A DNA stretch of 64,000 nt, from positions 2,604,001 through 2,668,000 of the forward strand of contig NZ_JARUMJ010000001.1 in assembly GCF_036898465.1 (NCBI RefSeq), written 5' to 3'. Position 1 is the first letter of the stretch, and the number at the start of each line of letters is the position of its first letter. A program made the translations under genes and the position numbers. Positions 8,415-16,698 of the stretch are shown piece after piece. The notes under the pieces are model-generated. The model did no database searches and was not told the DNA's origin. It worked only from the letters and a program-made list of their open reading frames with translations. Origin of the DNA: Streptomyces sp. B21-105. Lineage in GTDB: Bacteria; Actinomycetota; Actinomycetes; Streptomycetales; Streptomycetaceae.

Positions 8415-9062
8415 TCAGGCGGGGCCGGTGCCGGTCGGGTCCTCGCCCCGGTCCAGGGCCTTCCACATCTCCTCGGGCCGGTCGGGGTCGGCGGGCCTGG
8501 CGGCGCGCCGGGGGCGGGGCGTGCCGTCGCGTTCGTAGCGGCCCGACATGGCGGGCCACCGGCGGCCGTAGCGCAGGGCGAGCAGTCCGGCGAGCAGGAT
8601 CAGGGCGCCGCCCGCGGCCGCCGCGTAGGGCCAGGCGGTGTGGGCGAACGAGGCGACGGTGGCCGAGGTGTCGCCGGAGGCCTTGGCGGCCTGCTCGTCG
8701 AGCGCGGAGCCGTCGCTCGCGCCGATCAGGGCGGTGGCCATGATCCCGGCGCCGGACAGCGCGAGCAGCGCGGAGACGGCGAGGCGGCCGGTCCGGCGGA
8801 CGGCGAAGACGGCGACGAGCGCGGCCAGGCCCACTATGGCGAGCGCCGCGGGCACACCCGTCACGTCGCTGCCCCTGGCGGTCAGCGGGAAGGCGCCGCC
8901 GGCCACCGTGGCCGTGCCCTCCGACCAGCGCTGCCGGGTGGACAGCAGGGCCACGGCCGCGCCCAGCGCGCCGCACAGCAGGGCGAGGGCGAGGCTCCGG
9001 CGGCCCGACCGGGCGGAATCGGTTTCGGAACGGGGGTCAGGAGCAGCAGTCACGTACTCCAC
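8415..9062 (-). CDS. TIGR02234-type tryptophan-associated membrane protein
   Basis: 215 residues with four hydrophobic segments (about 24-40, 68-90, 95-114, 143-165) and an Arg/Asp/Pro-rich hydrophilic C-terminus. This matches the actinobacterial family named for its place next to trp genes. The start is GTG at 9062 or GTG at 9053 (VTAAPDP); neither has a strong ribosome-binding site. The gene is downstream of trpE but separated from it by a terminator hairpin (9069-9102), so it may have its own promoter in the short gap. Function unknown. Confidence 0.8.
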   Translation of the reverse strand: MEYVTAAPDPRSETDSARSGRRSLALALLCGALGAAVALLSTRQRWSEGTATVAGGAFPLTARGSDVTGVPAALAIVGLAALVAVFAVRRTGRLAVSALLALSGAGIMATALIGASDGSALDEQAAKASGDTSATVASFAHTAWPYAAAAGGALILLAGLLALRYGRRWPAMSGRYERDGTPRPRRAARPADPDRPEEMWKALDRGEDPTGTGPA

Positions 9063-9068
9063 TATCGC

Positions 9069-9102
9069 CTGAACCCCGGGCGATCCGGCACCCGGGGTTC
9101 AG
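9069..9102 (-). terminator. Stem-loop after trpE
   Basis: A perfect 12-bp inverted repeat (9069-9080 with 9091-9102, 10-base loop) starts 48 bases after the trpE stop. Confidence 0.7.
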
Positions 9103-9149
9103 TGAGACGCGTCCTATCGGGCGGCGGGCGTCTCGGGTCGCCGGCCTTC

Positions 9150-10637
9150 TCAGGCGCTCGGGCCGCCCAGTCGGTTGGCGGTGTGGACGGCACGCAGGAC
9201 GGCCGCCGCCTTGTTGCGGCACTCCTGGTCCTCGGCGACCGGGTCGGAGTCGGCGACGATGCCCGCGCCGGCCTGGACGTAGGCGGTGCCGTCGCGCAGG
9301 AGGGCGGTGCGGATGGCGATGGCGGTGTCGGAGTCCCCCGCGAAGTCGAGGTAGCCCACGCAGCCGCCGTACAGGCCGCGTCGGGACGGCTCCAGTTCGT
9401 CGATGATCTGCATGGCGCGCGGCTTGGGGGCGCCGGAGAGGGTGCCGGCGGGGAAGCAGGCGGTGAGGACGTCGAAGGCGGTGCGGCCGGCGGCGACCTG
9501 GCCGGTGACGGTGGAGACGATGTGCATCACGTGCGAGTACCGCTCGACGGACATGAAGTCGACGACCTCGACCGAGCCCGGCTCGCAGACCCGCCCCAGG
9601 TCGTTGCGGCCCAGGTCGACGAGCATGAGGTGCTCGGCGCGCTCCTTGGGGTCGGCGAGCAGCTCGTCGGCGAGGGCCTGGTCCTCCTGCGGGGTGGCGC
9701 CCCGGTGGCGGGTACCGGCGATGGGGTGGACCATGGCCCGTCCGTCCTCGACCTTGACCAGGGCCTCCGGGGAGGAGCCGACGACGTCGAAGCCGTCGAA
9801 GCGGAACAGGTACATGTACGGGGAGGGGTTGGTGGCCCGCAGGACCCGGTAGACGTCCAGCGCGCCGGCGGTGCACTCCGTCTCGAAGCGCTGGGAGGGG
9901 ACGACCTGGAAGGCCTCGCCGGCGCGGATGCGCTCCTTGACGTCCTCGACGGCCTCCCGGAAGTCGGGGCCGCCCCACCGGGCGGTGTACTCGGGCAGTT
10001 CGGAGGGCGGCAGGACGGCCGGGGGCTGGGCGACCGCGCGGGAGAGGTCGGCCTCCATGGCGTCCAGCCGGGCCGTCGCGTCGGCGTAGGCCTCGTCGAC
10101 GCCGGTGTCGAGGTCGTTGTGGTTGATCGCGTTGGCGATCAGCAGGACGGAGCCCTCCCAGTGGTCCATGACGGCGAGGTCGCTGGTGAGCATCATCGTC
10201 AGCTCGGGCAGCTTCAGGTCGTCGCGTTCGCCGGGGCCGATCTTCTCCAGGCGGCGCACGATGTCGTAGCCGAGGTAGCCGACCATGCCGCCGGTGAAGG
10301 GCGGCATGCCCTCCTGGTGGGGGGTGTGCAGGGTCTCGACGGTGGCGCGCAGCGCGGCCAGCGGGTCGCCATCGGCGGGGACGCCGACGGGCGGGACGCC
10401 GAGCCAGTGGGCCTGGCCGTCGCGTGCGGTGAGCGTGGCGGCGCTGCGGACGCCGACGAAGGAGTACCGGGACCAGGAGCGGCCGTTCTCCGCGGACTCC
10501 AGCAGGAAGGTGCCGGTGCGCTCGGCGGCGAGCTTGCGGTAGAGCGCGACCGGGGTGTCGCCGTCGGCGAGGAGCTTGCGGGTGACCGGGATGACCCGAC
10601 GGTCGGTGGCCAGCTTGCGGAACGTCTCGAGGTCCAT
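9150..10637 (-). CDS. trpE: Anthranilate synthase component I
   Basis: Makes anthranilate from chorismate using ammonia or glutamine nitrogen delivered by TrpG. 495 residues. LLES (45-48), the tryptophan feedback-inhibition motif, is intact, so allosteric control is expected. Later motifs GTRHRGATP, LVDLGRNDLGRV and GTLSGAPKPRAM belong to the chorismate-binding domain. No trpG or trpD is in the window, so the pathway is split. It starts 11 bases after the hisI stop, so hisI and trpE are probably co-transcribed, linking the two pathways. Confidence 0.97.
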   Translation of the reverse strand: MDLETFRKLATDRRVIPVTRKLLADGDTPVALYRKLAAERTGTFLLESAENGRSWSRYSFVGVRSAATLTARDGQAHWLGVPPVGVPADGDPLAALRATVETLHTPHQEGMPPFTGGMVGYLGYDIVRRLEKIGPGERDDLKLPELTMMLTSDLAVMDHWEGSVLLIANAINHNDLDTGVDEAYADATARLDAMEADLSRAVAQPPAVLPPSELPEYTARWGGPDFREAVEDVKERIRAGEAFQVVPSQRFETECTAGALDVYRVLRATNPSPYMYLFRFDGFDVVGSSPEALVKVEDGRAMVHPIAGTRHRGATPQEDQALADELLADPKERAEHLMLVDLGRNDLGRVCEPGSVEVVDFMSVERYSHVMHIVSTVTGQVAAGRTAFDVLTACFPAGTLSGAPKPRAMQIIDELEPSRRGLYGGCVGYLDFAGDSDTAIAIRTALLRDGTAYVQAGAGIVADSDPVAEDQECRNKAAAVLRAVHTANRLGGPSA

Positions 10638-10648
10638 GGCGGCTGACC

Positions 10649-11068
10649 TTACTGATCCGAGGCCGGTGCGCCGGAATCGGCGGCCGCGGCGTCCTTCAGG
10701 GGGTCGGCGTCCTTCAGGAGCACGTCGGCCTCGAAGCAGGTGCGCGCGCCGGTGTGGCAGGCGGCGCCGGTCTGGTCGACCTGGACGAGCACGGTGTCGG
10801 CGTCGCAGTCGAGGGCGACGGACCTGACCCGCTGGACGTGACCGGAGGTGTCGCCCTTGACCCAGTACTCGCGGCGGCTGCGCGACCAGTAGGTGCAGCG
10901 GCCGGTGGTGAGCGTGCGGTGCAGCGCCTCGTCGTCCATCCAGCCGAGCATGAGCACCTCACCGGTGTCGTACTGCTGGGCGATGGCGGGGACGAGCCCG
11001 TCGGGGCTGCGCTTGAGACGCGCGGCGATGTCGGGGTCCAGGCTGCTGGGCGTGGGCGTGCTGGTCAT
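10649..11068 (-). CDS. hisI: Phosphoribosyl-AMP cyclohydrolase
   Basis: Third step of histidine biosynthesis, opening the purine ring of phosphoribosyl-AMP. 139 residues from an ATG at 11068; an ATG three codons upstream is an alternative. Motifs [50 protein letters not shown] and TCF give the metal-binding Asp and Cys residues of the family. It lacks the HisE domain, so phosphoribosyl-ATP pyrophosphatase must be elsewhere. It is separated from the main his operon and paired with trpE downstream. Confidence 0.95.
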   Translation of the reverse strand: MTSTPTPSSLDPDIAARLKRSPDGLVPAIAQQYDTGEVLMLGWMDDEALHRTLTTGRCTYWSRSRREYWVKGDTSGHVQRVRSVALDCDADTVLVQVDQTGAACHTGARTCFEADVLLKDADPLKDAAAADSGAPASDQ

Positions 11069-11139
11069 GCCTGCCATTGTGCCGCGCACCACTGACAGTG
11101 ACGGCCCGGTGTCCACTGGGCGGACCGTGCGCGGGGTCG

Positions 11140-11145
11140 TAGGCT
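11140..11145 (+). promoter_or_regulatory. -10 hexamer placing transcription start at or near the ATG of the 11152 gene
   Basis: TAGGCT ends 6 bases before the ATG at 11152, and there is no ribosome-binding site in between. This spacing suggests a leaderless mRNA. The -35 region is weak. Confidence 0.45.
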
Positions 11146-11151
11146 GGCCGC

Positions 11152-11787
11152 ATGTCCACTTTCGCGATGCGTGAACGGCTGTTGCTCGCCGACCTCTTGG
11201 AGACCGCGGGCCCTGAGGCGCCCACGCTCTGCGAGGGCTGGCAGACCCGTGATCTGGCCGCGCACGTGGTGGTGCGCGAACGCCGTCCGGACGCCGCCGG
11301 GGGCATTCTGATCAAGCAGCTCGCGTCGCGTCTGGACCGGGTGATGGAGGAGTTCGCCGCCAAGCCGTACGAGGAGCTGATCCAGCTGATCCGTACGGGT
11401 CCGCCGCGTTTCTCCCCGTTCCGGCTCAAGCAGCTCGACGAGGCGTCGAACACCATCGAGTTCTATGTGCACACGGAGGACGTCCGCCGGGCCACGCCCG
11501 AATGGTCCTCGCGCGAGCTCGACCCGGTCTTCCAGGACGCTCTGTGGTCGCGTCTGGAGCGCACCGCGCGCCTGATGGGCCGCGGCGCCCCGACGGGCCT
11601 GGTCCTGCGTCGTCCGGACGGCCGTACGGCGGTCGCCAACCGGGGCACGCCGGTCGTGACGGCGACGGGTGAGCCGTCGGAGCTGCTGCTGTTCCTGTAC
11701 GGCCGGCAGAGCGCCGCCGTGGTGGAGCTGGACGGCGAGAAGGAAGCGATCGACCGGCTGCACGGCGGCAAGCAGCTCGGCATCTGA
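11152..11787 (+). CDS. TIGR03085 / maleylpyruvate isomerase-like (DinB fold) protein
   Basis: 211 residues. The N-terminal [25 protein letters not shown] and [14 protein letters not shown] resemble the mycothiol-dependent maleylpyruvate isomerase N-terminal / DinB four-helix fold, where conserved His residues bind metal. The C-terminal part ends in [13 protein letters not shown], a segment common in this group (SCP2-like region). The actual substrate is unknown; mycothiol-dependent chemistry is an inference from the family. It diverges from hisI with an 83-bp gap. Confidence 0.75.
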   Translation: MSTFAMRERLLLADLLETAGPEAPTLCEGWQTRDLAAHVVVRERRPDAAGGILIKQLASRLDRVMEEFAAKPYEELIQLIRTGPPRFSPFRLKQLDEASNTIEFYVHTEDVRRATPEWSSRELDPVFQDALWSRLERTARLMGRGAPTGLVLRRPDGRTAVANRGTPVVTATGEPSELLLFLYGRQSAAVVELDGEKEAIDRLHGGKQLGI

Positions 11788-11847
11788 CCCGCGCGGGCGG
11801 ACAGGGGCGGCCGGGCGCAGGCGGCCCCCCGGCCCCGAGGGGCGGGG

Positions 11848-13104
11848 TCAGCGCGGCAGTTCGGCGCGGCGCAGGTTTCGCACGCTCAGGGCCACGACCC
11901 CGCCGAGCCCGCAGACCGCGGCGCTGGCGACGAACACGGGCCCGGTCCCCCAGGCCCCGACGGCCGCGGCCGACACCGGCATGCTGAGCGGGGTGAGGCC
12001 GACGCTGACGAGGCTGGAGACGGCGGTGACGCGGCCCAGGTAGGCCGGAGCGGTCTGGGTCTGCAGCAGGGCTCCGCACACGGCGCCGCTGAGCCCGGCG
12101 AGCAGCCCGATCAGCAGGGCGGTGCCGACGGCGGTGACCAGGGTGGGCGCGAAGGCGAGGGCGCCGATGGCCACGGAGCCCGCCAGGATCGACCAGCCGG
12201 CCAGCCGGCCGGCGTGCGGGAGCCGTCCCCGCAGGGTCAGCAGCAGCGAGGCGGCGCCCGCGCCGACGCCGAACCCGGAGAGCACCCAGCCCATGCCGGC
12301 GGCGCCCCAGCCGCGTTCGTCGGCGAGCAGGGTCAGGCCCACGTTGAGAGGCCCGACGAAGCCCAGGTCGCCGAGGGCGACGGCCAGCAGCAGCGGGGCG
12401 AGGACGCGGTGGCGGCGCACGTACCGCAGGCCGGCCAGCAGGTCGCCCCAGGCGGTGCCGCCGGCGGCGGCCGCCTTGTCGTCGGCGGGCAGCTCACGGA
12501 TGCGCACGGAGCACAGCAGCGGCACCGAGACCGCTATCAGCAGCCCCGCCAGTGCGAACGCGGTGGCCGCGCCGCCGACCGCCACCCCGAGACCGCCGAG
12601 CGGTCCGCCGACGACGCTCGCGAACCGGATGCCGAGGCCGCGCATGCCCTGGACGCGCGCGAGCTGCCCGCGGCTCGTCACGCGCGCGGGGAGCGCGCCC
12701 ACGGCCGGCATGAAGACGGCGTCGACGGCGCCGAAGACCAGGGCGAGCAGGGCGAGCGGCCACAGACCGGGAGTCGTCGCGTACAGCAGCGCGGCCACCG
12801 CGAGGACGGCCGCGCAGCGCACGGCGTCGCTGCCGATGACGACCCGGCGCGGTCCCAGCCGGTCGGCGATCACTCCCCCGCCCAGCATCAGCAGGGCCCG
12901 CGGCACGGCACTCGCCGTCATCACCAACCCGGCCTGTGCGGGGGTGCCGGCCTGTACGGCGGCCCACGACAGGGCGATGTAGTAGACGCTGTCGCCGACC
13001 ATGGAGGCGGTGTAGGCGGTGAGCCAGCGCAGCACGTTGCGGTCGCGGTGGGCGGGGAGTTCGGGGGCCGTGCGCTGGACGGTCTCGTGCGTGGCGGTGG
13101 TCAC
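11848..13104 (-). CDS. Major facilitator superfamily exporter
   Basis: 418 residues from a GTG at 13104 preceded at 6 bases by GAGAGG. The frame remains open upstream through 12-bp repeats but without a good start site. Twelve hydrophobic segments are seen, with the loop ADRLGPRRVV after helix 2, typical of MFS-3 / EntS-like drug exporters. It lies directly downstream of an ArsR-family regulator on the same strand, so the pair is probably one inducible efflux unit. The substrate is unknown. Confidence 0.85.
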   Translation of the reverse strand: MTTATHETVQRTAPELPAHRDRNVLRWLTAYTASMVGDSVYYIALSWAAVQAGTPAQAGLVMTASAVPRALLMLGGGVIADRLGPRRVVIGSDAVRCAAVLAVAALLYATTPGLWPLALLALVFGAVDAVFMPAVGALPARVTSRGQLARVQGMRGLGIRFASVVGGPLGGLGVAVGGAATAFALAGLLIAVSVPLLCSVRIRELPADDKAAAAGGTAWGDLLAGLRYVRRHRVLAPLLLAVALGDLGFVGPLNVGLTLLADERGWGAAGMGWVLSGFGVGAGAASLLLTLRGRLPHAGRLAGWSILAGSVAIGALAFAPTLVTAVGTALLIGLLAGLSGAVCGALLQTQTAPAYLGRVTAVSSLVSVGLTPLSMPVSAAAVGAWGTGPVFVASAAVCGLGGVVALSVRNLRRAELPR

Positions 13105-13128
13105 CGGCGGCCTCTCTCCCACGGAGTC

Positions 13129-13236
13129 GGACACGGAATCAGGCACGTGATCAGGCACGGAATCAGGTACGCGATCGGACGCGGCGGTGGGCACGGCGTC
13201 GGGCACCGGCTCCGCCACGGGCTCAGGCACGGAACG
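13129..13236. repeat. Nine degenerate 12-bp tandem repeats between regulator and exporter
   Basis: Units resembling aggcacggaatc repeat from 13129 to 13236, the best being 13141-13176. The last unit runs into the 3' end of the ArsR gene. Read in the exporter's frame they would encode a VPDS/VPDH four-residue repeat, but the start with the best ribosome-binding site lies after them. Confidence 0.7.
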
Positions 13237-13849
13237 GGAACGCGTACGTGTGCACCGAGACGTTCTCCCGGCCGTCGGCACCCCGGGCACCTCCGGCGCT
13301 CTCCTCGACCTCCGCGGCCCTGCCCCGCTCGTCGTACCTGCGCAGGAGCGCGAGCATCTCGGCGTTGAGCTCCGCGAGTTCGTCCGCGGTGAGACGCAGG
13401 ATCGTCTCGGAGGACTCGGCGCTGCGGTTCCACTCGGGGCCCCATTGGGTCCGCTCGTCGAGCCAGCGCCGGTACATGTCCATGCGGTCCTCGGCGAAGA
13501 GCCGGCTGGCCGCGGTGTGCGCGGCCGCCTTCTCCGGAGCGTCGCGGAAGTCCTCGTCGCGGATGCTGACGCCGTCGGAGGCGAGCCGCCACCAGCGCTC
13601 GCGGCCGTCCGCGCTCTGCGGCTCGGCCTCCTCGATGAGCCCGTGCTCGGCGAGCTTGCGCAGGTGGTAGCTGACCAGCGAGACGGCCTCGCCGACCTGG
13701 TCGGCGAGATGGGAGGCGGTGGCGACGCGGGCGACGGTCAGCCCGCGGTACAGCTGCATCCGGAGGGGGTGGGCGAGCGCCTTGAGCGTGCCCAGGTCCG
13801 TGATCCGGCGATTGCGTTCCCTGCCTGTCGCGTCTGTCGCGTCTGTCAT
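13223..13849 (-). CDS. ArsR-family winged-helix transcriptional regulator
   Basis: 208 residues from an ATG at 13849. The N-terminal winged helix-turn-helix covers about 15-95 (DLGTLKALAHPLRMQLYRGL, then VSLVSYHLRKLAEHGLI and the wing RERWWRLA). There are no Cys residues to form a classical metal site. The C-terminal half is a charged helical region (HTAASRLFAEDRMDMYRRW), as in ArsR proteins that sense organic ligands. A perfect palindrome sits 28-51 bases upstream and is the likely self-operator. The MFS gene follows on the same strand. Confidence 0.88.
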   Translation of the reverse strand: MTDATDATGRERNRRITDLGTLKALAHPLRMQLYRGLTVARVATASHLADQVGEAVSLVSYHLRKLAEHGLIEEAEPQSADGRERWWRLASDGVSIRDEDFRDAPEKAAAHTAASRLFAEDRMDMYRRWLDERTQWGPEWNRSAESSETILRLTADELAELNAEMLALLRRYDERGRAAEVEESAGGARGADGRENVSVHTYAFPFRA

Positions 13850-13876
13850 GTCCGCCACCGTAGACAGGAAGGAATA

Positions 13877-13900
13877 GTTGCGCAATATATTTTGCGCAAC
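13877..13900 (-). promoter_or_regulatory. Palindromic operator overlapping the ArsR-gene promoter
   Basis: A perfect 9-bp inverted repeat, gttgcgcaa (13877-13885) and ttgcgcaac (13892-13900), flanks an AT-only 6-bp centre. On the minus strand TTGCGC in its left arm and TATTCC 17 bases further form a -35/-10 pair, so a bound dimer would cover the -35 box and spacer. Confidence 0.7.
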
Positions 13901-13923
13901 TTCCCTTTCCCGTCTCGGCACGA

Positions 13924-13956
13924 GTAAGCCCCGGCCGCCAGGCGACCGGGGCTTAC
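13924..13956 (-). terminator. his operon terminator stem-loop
   Basis: A perfect 11-bp inverted repeat (13924-13934 with 13946-13956) lies about 43 bases upstream, in window coordinates, of the hisF stop. For minus-strand transcription this is just downstream of the his operon. Confidence 0.7.
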
Positions 13957-13998
13957 CGCACGGCGCACGCCGCGGGTGTCAGCGCGCGTCCGTCAGCG

Positions 13999-14754
13999 TC
14001 ACCGCACCGGGTGACCCGCTTCGCGCAGGGTCTGCTTGACCTCGCCGATCCGCAGGTCACCGAAGTGGAAGACCGACGCCGCCAGCACCGCGTCCGCGCC
14101 CGCCTCGACGGCCGGCGGGAAGTCCCCGAGCCGGCCCGCGCCGCCGGAGGCGATCACCGGGACCGTCACGTGCTTGCGCACGGCGGCGATCATCTCCAGG
14201 TCGTAGCCGTCCTTCGTGCCGTCCGCGTCCATCGAGTTGAGCAGGATCTCGCCCGCGCCCAGCTCGGCCGCCCGGTGGGCCCACTCGACGGCGTCGATGC
14301 CGGTGCCCCGGCGGCCGCCGTGGGTCGTCACCTCGAAGGAGCCCGACTCCGTGCGCCGGGCGTCGACGGACAGGACCAGCACCTGCCGCCCGAACCGTTC
14401 GGCGATCTCCCTGATCAGCTCCGGGCGGGCGATCGCGGCGGTGTTGACGCCCACCTTGTCGGCGCCGGCCCGCAGCAGCTTGTCGACGTCGTCCGGGGTG
14501 CGCACCCCGCCGCCCACGGTCAGCGGGATGAACACCTGCTCGGCGGTGCGGCGCACCACGTCGTAGGTGGTCTCGCGGTTGCCGGAGGAGGCGGTGATGT
14601 CCAGGAACGTCAGCTCGTCGGCGCCCTCGGCGTCGTACACCTTGGCCATCTCGACGGGGTCGCCCGCGTCGCGCAGGTTCTGGAAGTTGACGCCCTTGAC
14701 CACCCGGCCGGCGTCCACGTCCAGGCAGGGGATGACTCGTACGGCCAGCGTCAT
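13999..14754 (-). CDS. hisF: Imidazole glycerol phosphate synthase, cyclase subunit
   Basis: With HisH it converts PRFAR and glutamine to imidazole glycerol phosphate and AICAR. 251 residues, normal length. Catalytic Asp12 ([15 protein letters not shown]) and Asp131 (LVLSVDARR) are present; GGGVR and the C-terminal ASGGAG bind phosphate. The start overlaps the ridA stop by 4 bases. It is the last gene of the his operon, before the terminator. Confidence 0.97.
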   Translation of the reverse strand: MTLAVRVIPCLDVDAGRVVKGVNFQNLRDAGDPVEMAKVYDAEGADELTFLDITASSGNRETTYDVVRRTAEQVFIPLTVGGGVRTPDDVDKLLRAGADKVGVNTAAIARPELIREIAERFGRQVLVLSVDARRTESGSFEVTTHGGRRGTGIDAVEWAHRAAELGAGEILLNSMDADGTKDGYDLEMIAAVRKHVTVPVIASGGAGRLGDFPPAVEAGADAVLAASVFHFGDLRIGEVKQTLREAGHPVR

Positions 14755-15164
14755 GGCGCGGACACCTCCTCGTCGCCGCAGGGGCGGAACGCCTCGACCT
14801 CGACCTCGACGACCAGGCTCGGGTCCACGAAGCCGGACACGATGATCATGGACGCGGCGGGCCGGACGGCGTCGAACAGCTCCTTGTGGGCGCGACCGAT
14901 GTCGTCGACGTCCCGCGCGTGGGTGATGTACATGCGGGTGCGCACGACGTCGTCGCGGCCGAGCCCCAGCTTCTCCAGCGCGGCGAAGGCGACGTTGAAG
15001 GCGTTGACCGTCTGCTCGTACGGCCCGCCGGCGGCGATCTCGCCGTCCACCACGGAGGTGCAGCCGGAGACGAGCACCAGCCCGCCCGGCAGCTGCACGG
15101 CGCGGGAGTAGCCGAAGGCCTCCTCCCAGGGGCCGCCGGACCCCACCCGGCGCACCTCGCTCAC
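14751..15164 (-). CDS. RidA/YjgF/UK114-family protein
   Basis: 137 residues from a GTG at 15164 that overlaps the priA stop by 4 bases; its own stop overlaps the hisF start. [40 protein letters not shown] and the FRPCGDEE end show the family. RidA proteins hydrolyse reactive enamines/imines made by PLP enzymes. The canonical active-site Arg of RidA proper is in the stretch ending [10 protein letters not shown]. Its tight placement between priA and hisF means it is made in step with histidine enzymes, though a histidine-specific role is not proven. Confidence 0.85.
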   Translation of the reverse strand: MSEVRRVGSGGPWEEAFGYSRAVQLPGGLVLVSGCTSVVDGEIAAGGPYEQTVNAFNVAFAALEKLGLGRDDVVRTRMYITHARDVDDIGRAHKELFDAVRPAASMIIVSGFVDPSLVVEVEVEAFRPCGDEEVSAP

Positions 15165-15886
15165 CGGGCCACCGCTTCCAAAGCCTCTTCGAGGGTGAAC
15201 GCCTTCGCGTAGAGCGCCTTGCCGACGATCGAGCCCTCGACGCCGAGCGGGACCAGCTCGGCGATGGCCCGGAGGTCGTCCAGGGACGACACGCCGCCCG
15301 AGGCGACGACGGGCCGGTCGGTGACCGCGCAGACGTTCTTCAGCAGCTCGAGGTTCGGGCCCTGCAGGGTGCCGTCCTTGGCGATGTCGGTGACCACGTA
15401 CCGTGCGCAGCCCTCCTGGTCGAGGCGGGCCAGCGTCTCGTAGAGGTCGCCGCCGTCGCGGGTCCAGCCGCGGCCGCGCAGGGTCGTGCCGCGGACGTCC
15501 AGGCCGACCGCGATCTTGTCGCCGTGCTCGGAGATGACCTTGGCGACCCACTCGGGCGTCTCCAGGGCGGCCGTGCCCAGGTTCACGCGCGTGCAGCCGG
15601 TGGCGAGGGCGGCGGCGAGGGTGTCGTCGTCACGGATGCCGCCGGAGAGCTCCACCTTGATGTCCATGGCCTTCGCGACGTCGGCGATCAGCGCGCGGTT
15701 GTCGCCGGTGCCGAACGCGGCGTCCAGGTCGACCAGGTGCAGCCACTCGGCGCCCGACCGCTGCCAGGCGAGAGCCGCCTCGAGCGGGGAGCCGTAGGAG
15801 GTCTCGGTCCCGGACTCGCCGTGCACGAGACGGACGGCCTGGCCGTCGCGGACGTCGACGGCGGGGAGGAGTTCGAGCTTGCTCAC
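15161..15886 (-). CDS. priA: Phosphoribosyl isomerase A (HisA/TrpF dual function)
   Basis: Isomerises ProFAR in histidine synthesis and, in actinobacteria, also phosphoribosylanthranilate in tryptophan synthesis. 241 residues from a GTG at 15886 overlapping the hisH stop. The catalytic pair shown for the S. coelicolor enzyme is Asp11 ([10 protein letters not shown]) and Asp130 (AVGLDVRG); both are present, with Arg19 and RGRGW (137-141). Sequence alone only shows HisA fold; dual function is inferred from genus knowledge and the lack of trpF beside trpC/B/A. Confidence 0.93.
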   Translation of the reverse strand: MSKLELLPAVDVRDGQAVRLVHGESGTETSYGSPLEAALAWQRSGAEWLHLVDLDAAFGTGDNRALIADVAKAMDIKVELSGGIRDDDTLAAALATGCTRVNLGTAALETPEWVAKVISEHGDKIAVGLDVRGTTLRGRGWTRDGGDLYETLARLDQEGCARYVVTDIAKDGTLQGPNLELLKNVCAVTDRPVVASGGVSSLDDLRAIAELVPLGVEGSIVGKALYAKAFTLEEALEAVAR

Positions 15887-16539
15887 AGTGTTCCGATCCA
15901 GTTGGTGAGGAGCTGGGCTCCGGCGTCGCCGGACTTCTCGGGGTGGAACTGCGTCGCCCACAGGGCGCCGTTCTCCACGGCGGCCACGAACCGCTCGCCG
16001 TGCGTCGCCCAGGTCACCCTGGGGGCGCGCATCGCCGGGTTGAGCACTTCCAGGGACCAGTCGTGGACGGCGTAGGAGTGCACGAAGTAGAAGCGGGCGT
16101 CCGCGTCGAGGCCGGCGAACAGCTGGGAGTCGGCCGGGGCGTCCACGGTGTTCCAGCCCATGTGGGGCACGATCTCGGCCTGCAGCGGCTCGACCGCGCC
16201 GGGCCACTCGTCGAGCCCCTCGGTCTCCACACCGTGCTCGATGCCGCGTTCGAACAGGATCTGCATGCCGACGCAGATGCCCATCACCGGCCGTCCGCCG
16301 GACAGCCTGCGGCCGATGATCCAGTCGCCGCGGGCCTCCTTCAGGCCTTTCATGCAGGCGGCGAAGGCGCCGACGCCCGGCACCAGCAGCCCGTCGGCGT
16401 TCATCGCCGTGTCGAAGTCACGGGTGATCTCGACGTCCGCACCGGTGCGCGCGAGGGCGCGCTCGGCGGAGCGGACGTTGCCGAAGCCGTAGTCGAAGAC
16501 CACGACCTTCTTCGCGCCGTTCGTGGGGCTCAATTCCAC
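15883..16539 (-). CDS. hisH: Imidazole glycerol phosphate synthase, glutaminase subunit
   Basis: Class I glutamine amidotransferase that supplies ammonia to HisF. 218 residues if started at the GTG at 16539. The triad is Cys89 (VMGICVGMQ), His199 and Glu201 (QFHPEKS). The start is uncertain: a TTG at 16533 has GGAGG 7 bases upstream and overlaps the stop of the preceding 54-aa gene as TTGA, so it may be the real start. The GTG lies only one base after that GGAGG. Confidence 0.95.
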   Translation of the reverse strand: MELSPTNGAKKVVVFDYGFGNVRSAERALARTGADVEITRDFDTAMNADGLLVPGVGAFAACMKGLKEARGDWIIGRRLSGGRPVMGICVGMQILFERGIEHGVETEGLDEWPGAVEPLQAEIVPHMGWNTVDAPADSQLFAGLDADARFYFVHSYAVHDWSLEVLNPAMRAPRVTWATHGERFVAAVENGALWATQFHPEKSGDAGAQLLTNWIGTL

Positions 16540-16694
16540 ACCTCCAGCCGCATCACACCGGCGACCAGGCACATCGTGGCCCCTATCGAGAGCAGCACGA
16601 TCAGACTCCGGGGCATCTGCTGCTTGACGAAGGAGTAGATGCCGCCGGCCAGAAAGAGGCCGACGACGATCAGGACGGTCGACAGTCCGGTCAT
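16530..16694 (-). CDS. 54-residue membrane protein inside the his operon
   Basis: A short gene starting ATG at 16694, 4 bases after the hisB stop, and ending TGA at 16530 within the first codons of hisH. The product begins [19 protein letters not shown] and has two hydrophobic helices (about 4-20 and 30-48) separated by a short basic loop ([10 protein letters not shown]), ending RLEVWN. The tight spacing on both sides and sensible membrane-protein composition support a real gene. I do not recognise a family or function. It may be a two-helix membrane peptide riding in the operon, or anchor a histidine enzyme complex. Confidence 0.75.
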   Translation of the reverse strand: MTGLSTVLIVVGLFLAGGIYSFVKQQMPRSLIVLLSIGATMCLVAGVMRLEVWN

Positions 16695-16698
16695 GGCG

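Noticed and set aside
9069..9102. Possible attenuator of the TIGR02234 gene.
   Set aside because: The stem-loop is 48 bases after the trpE stop and has no alternative pairing partner visible; a simple terminator is enough.
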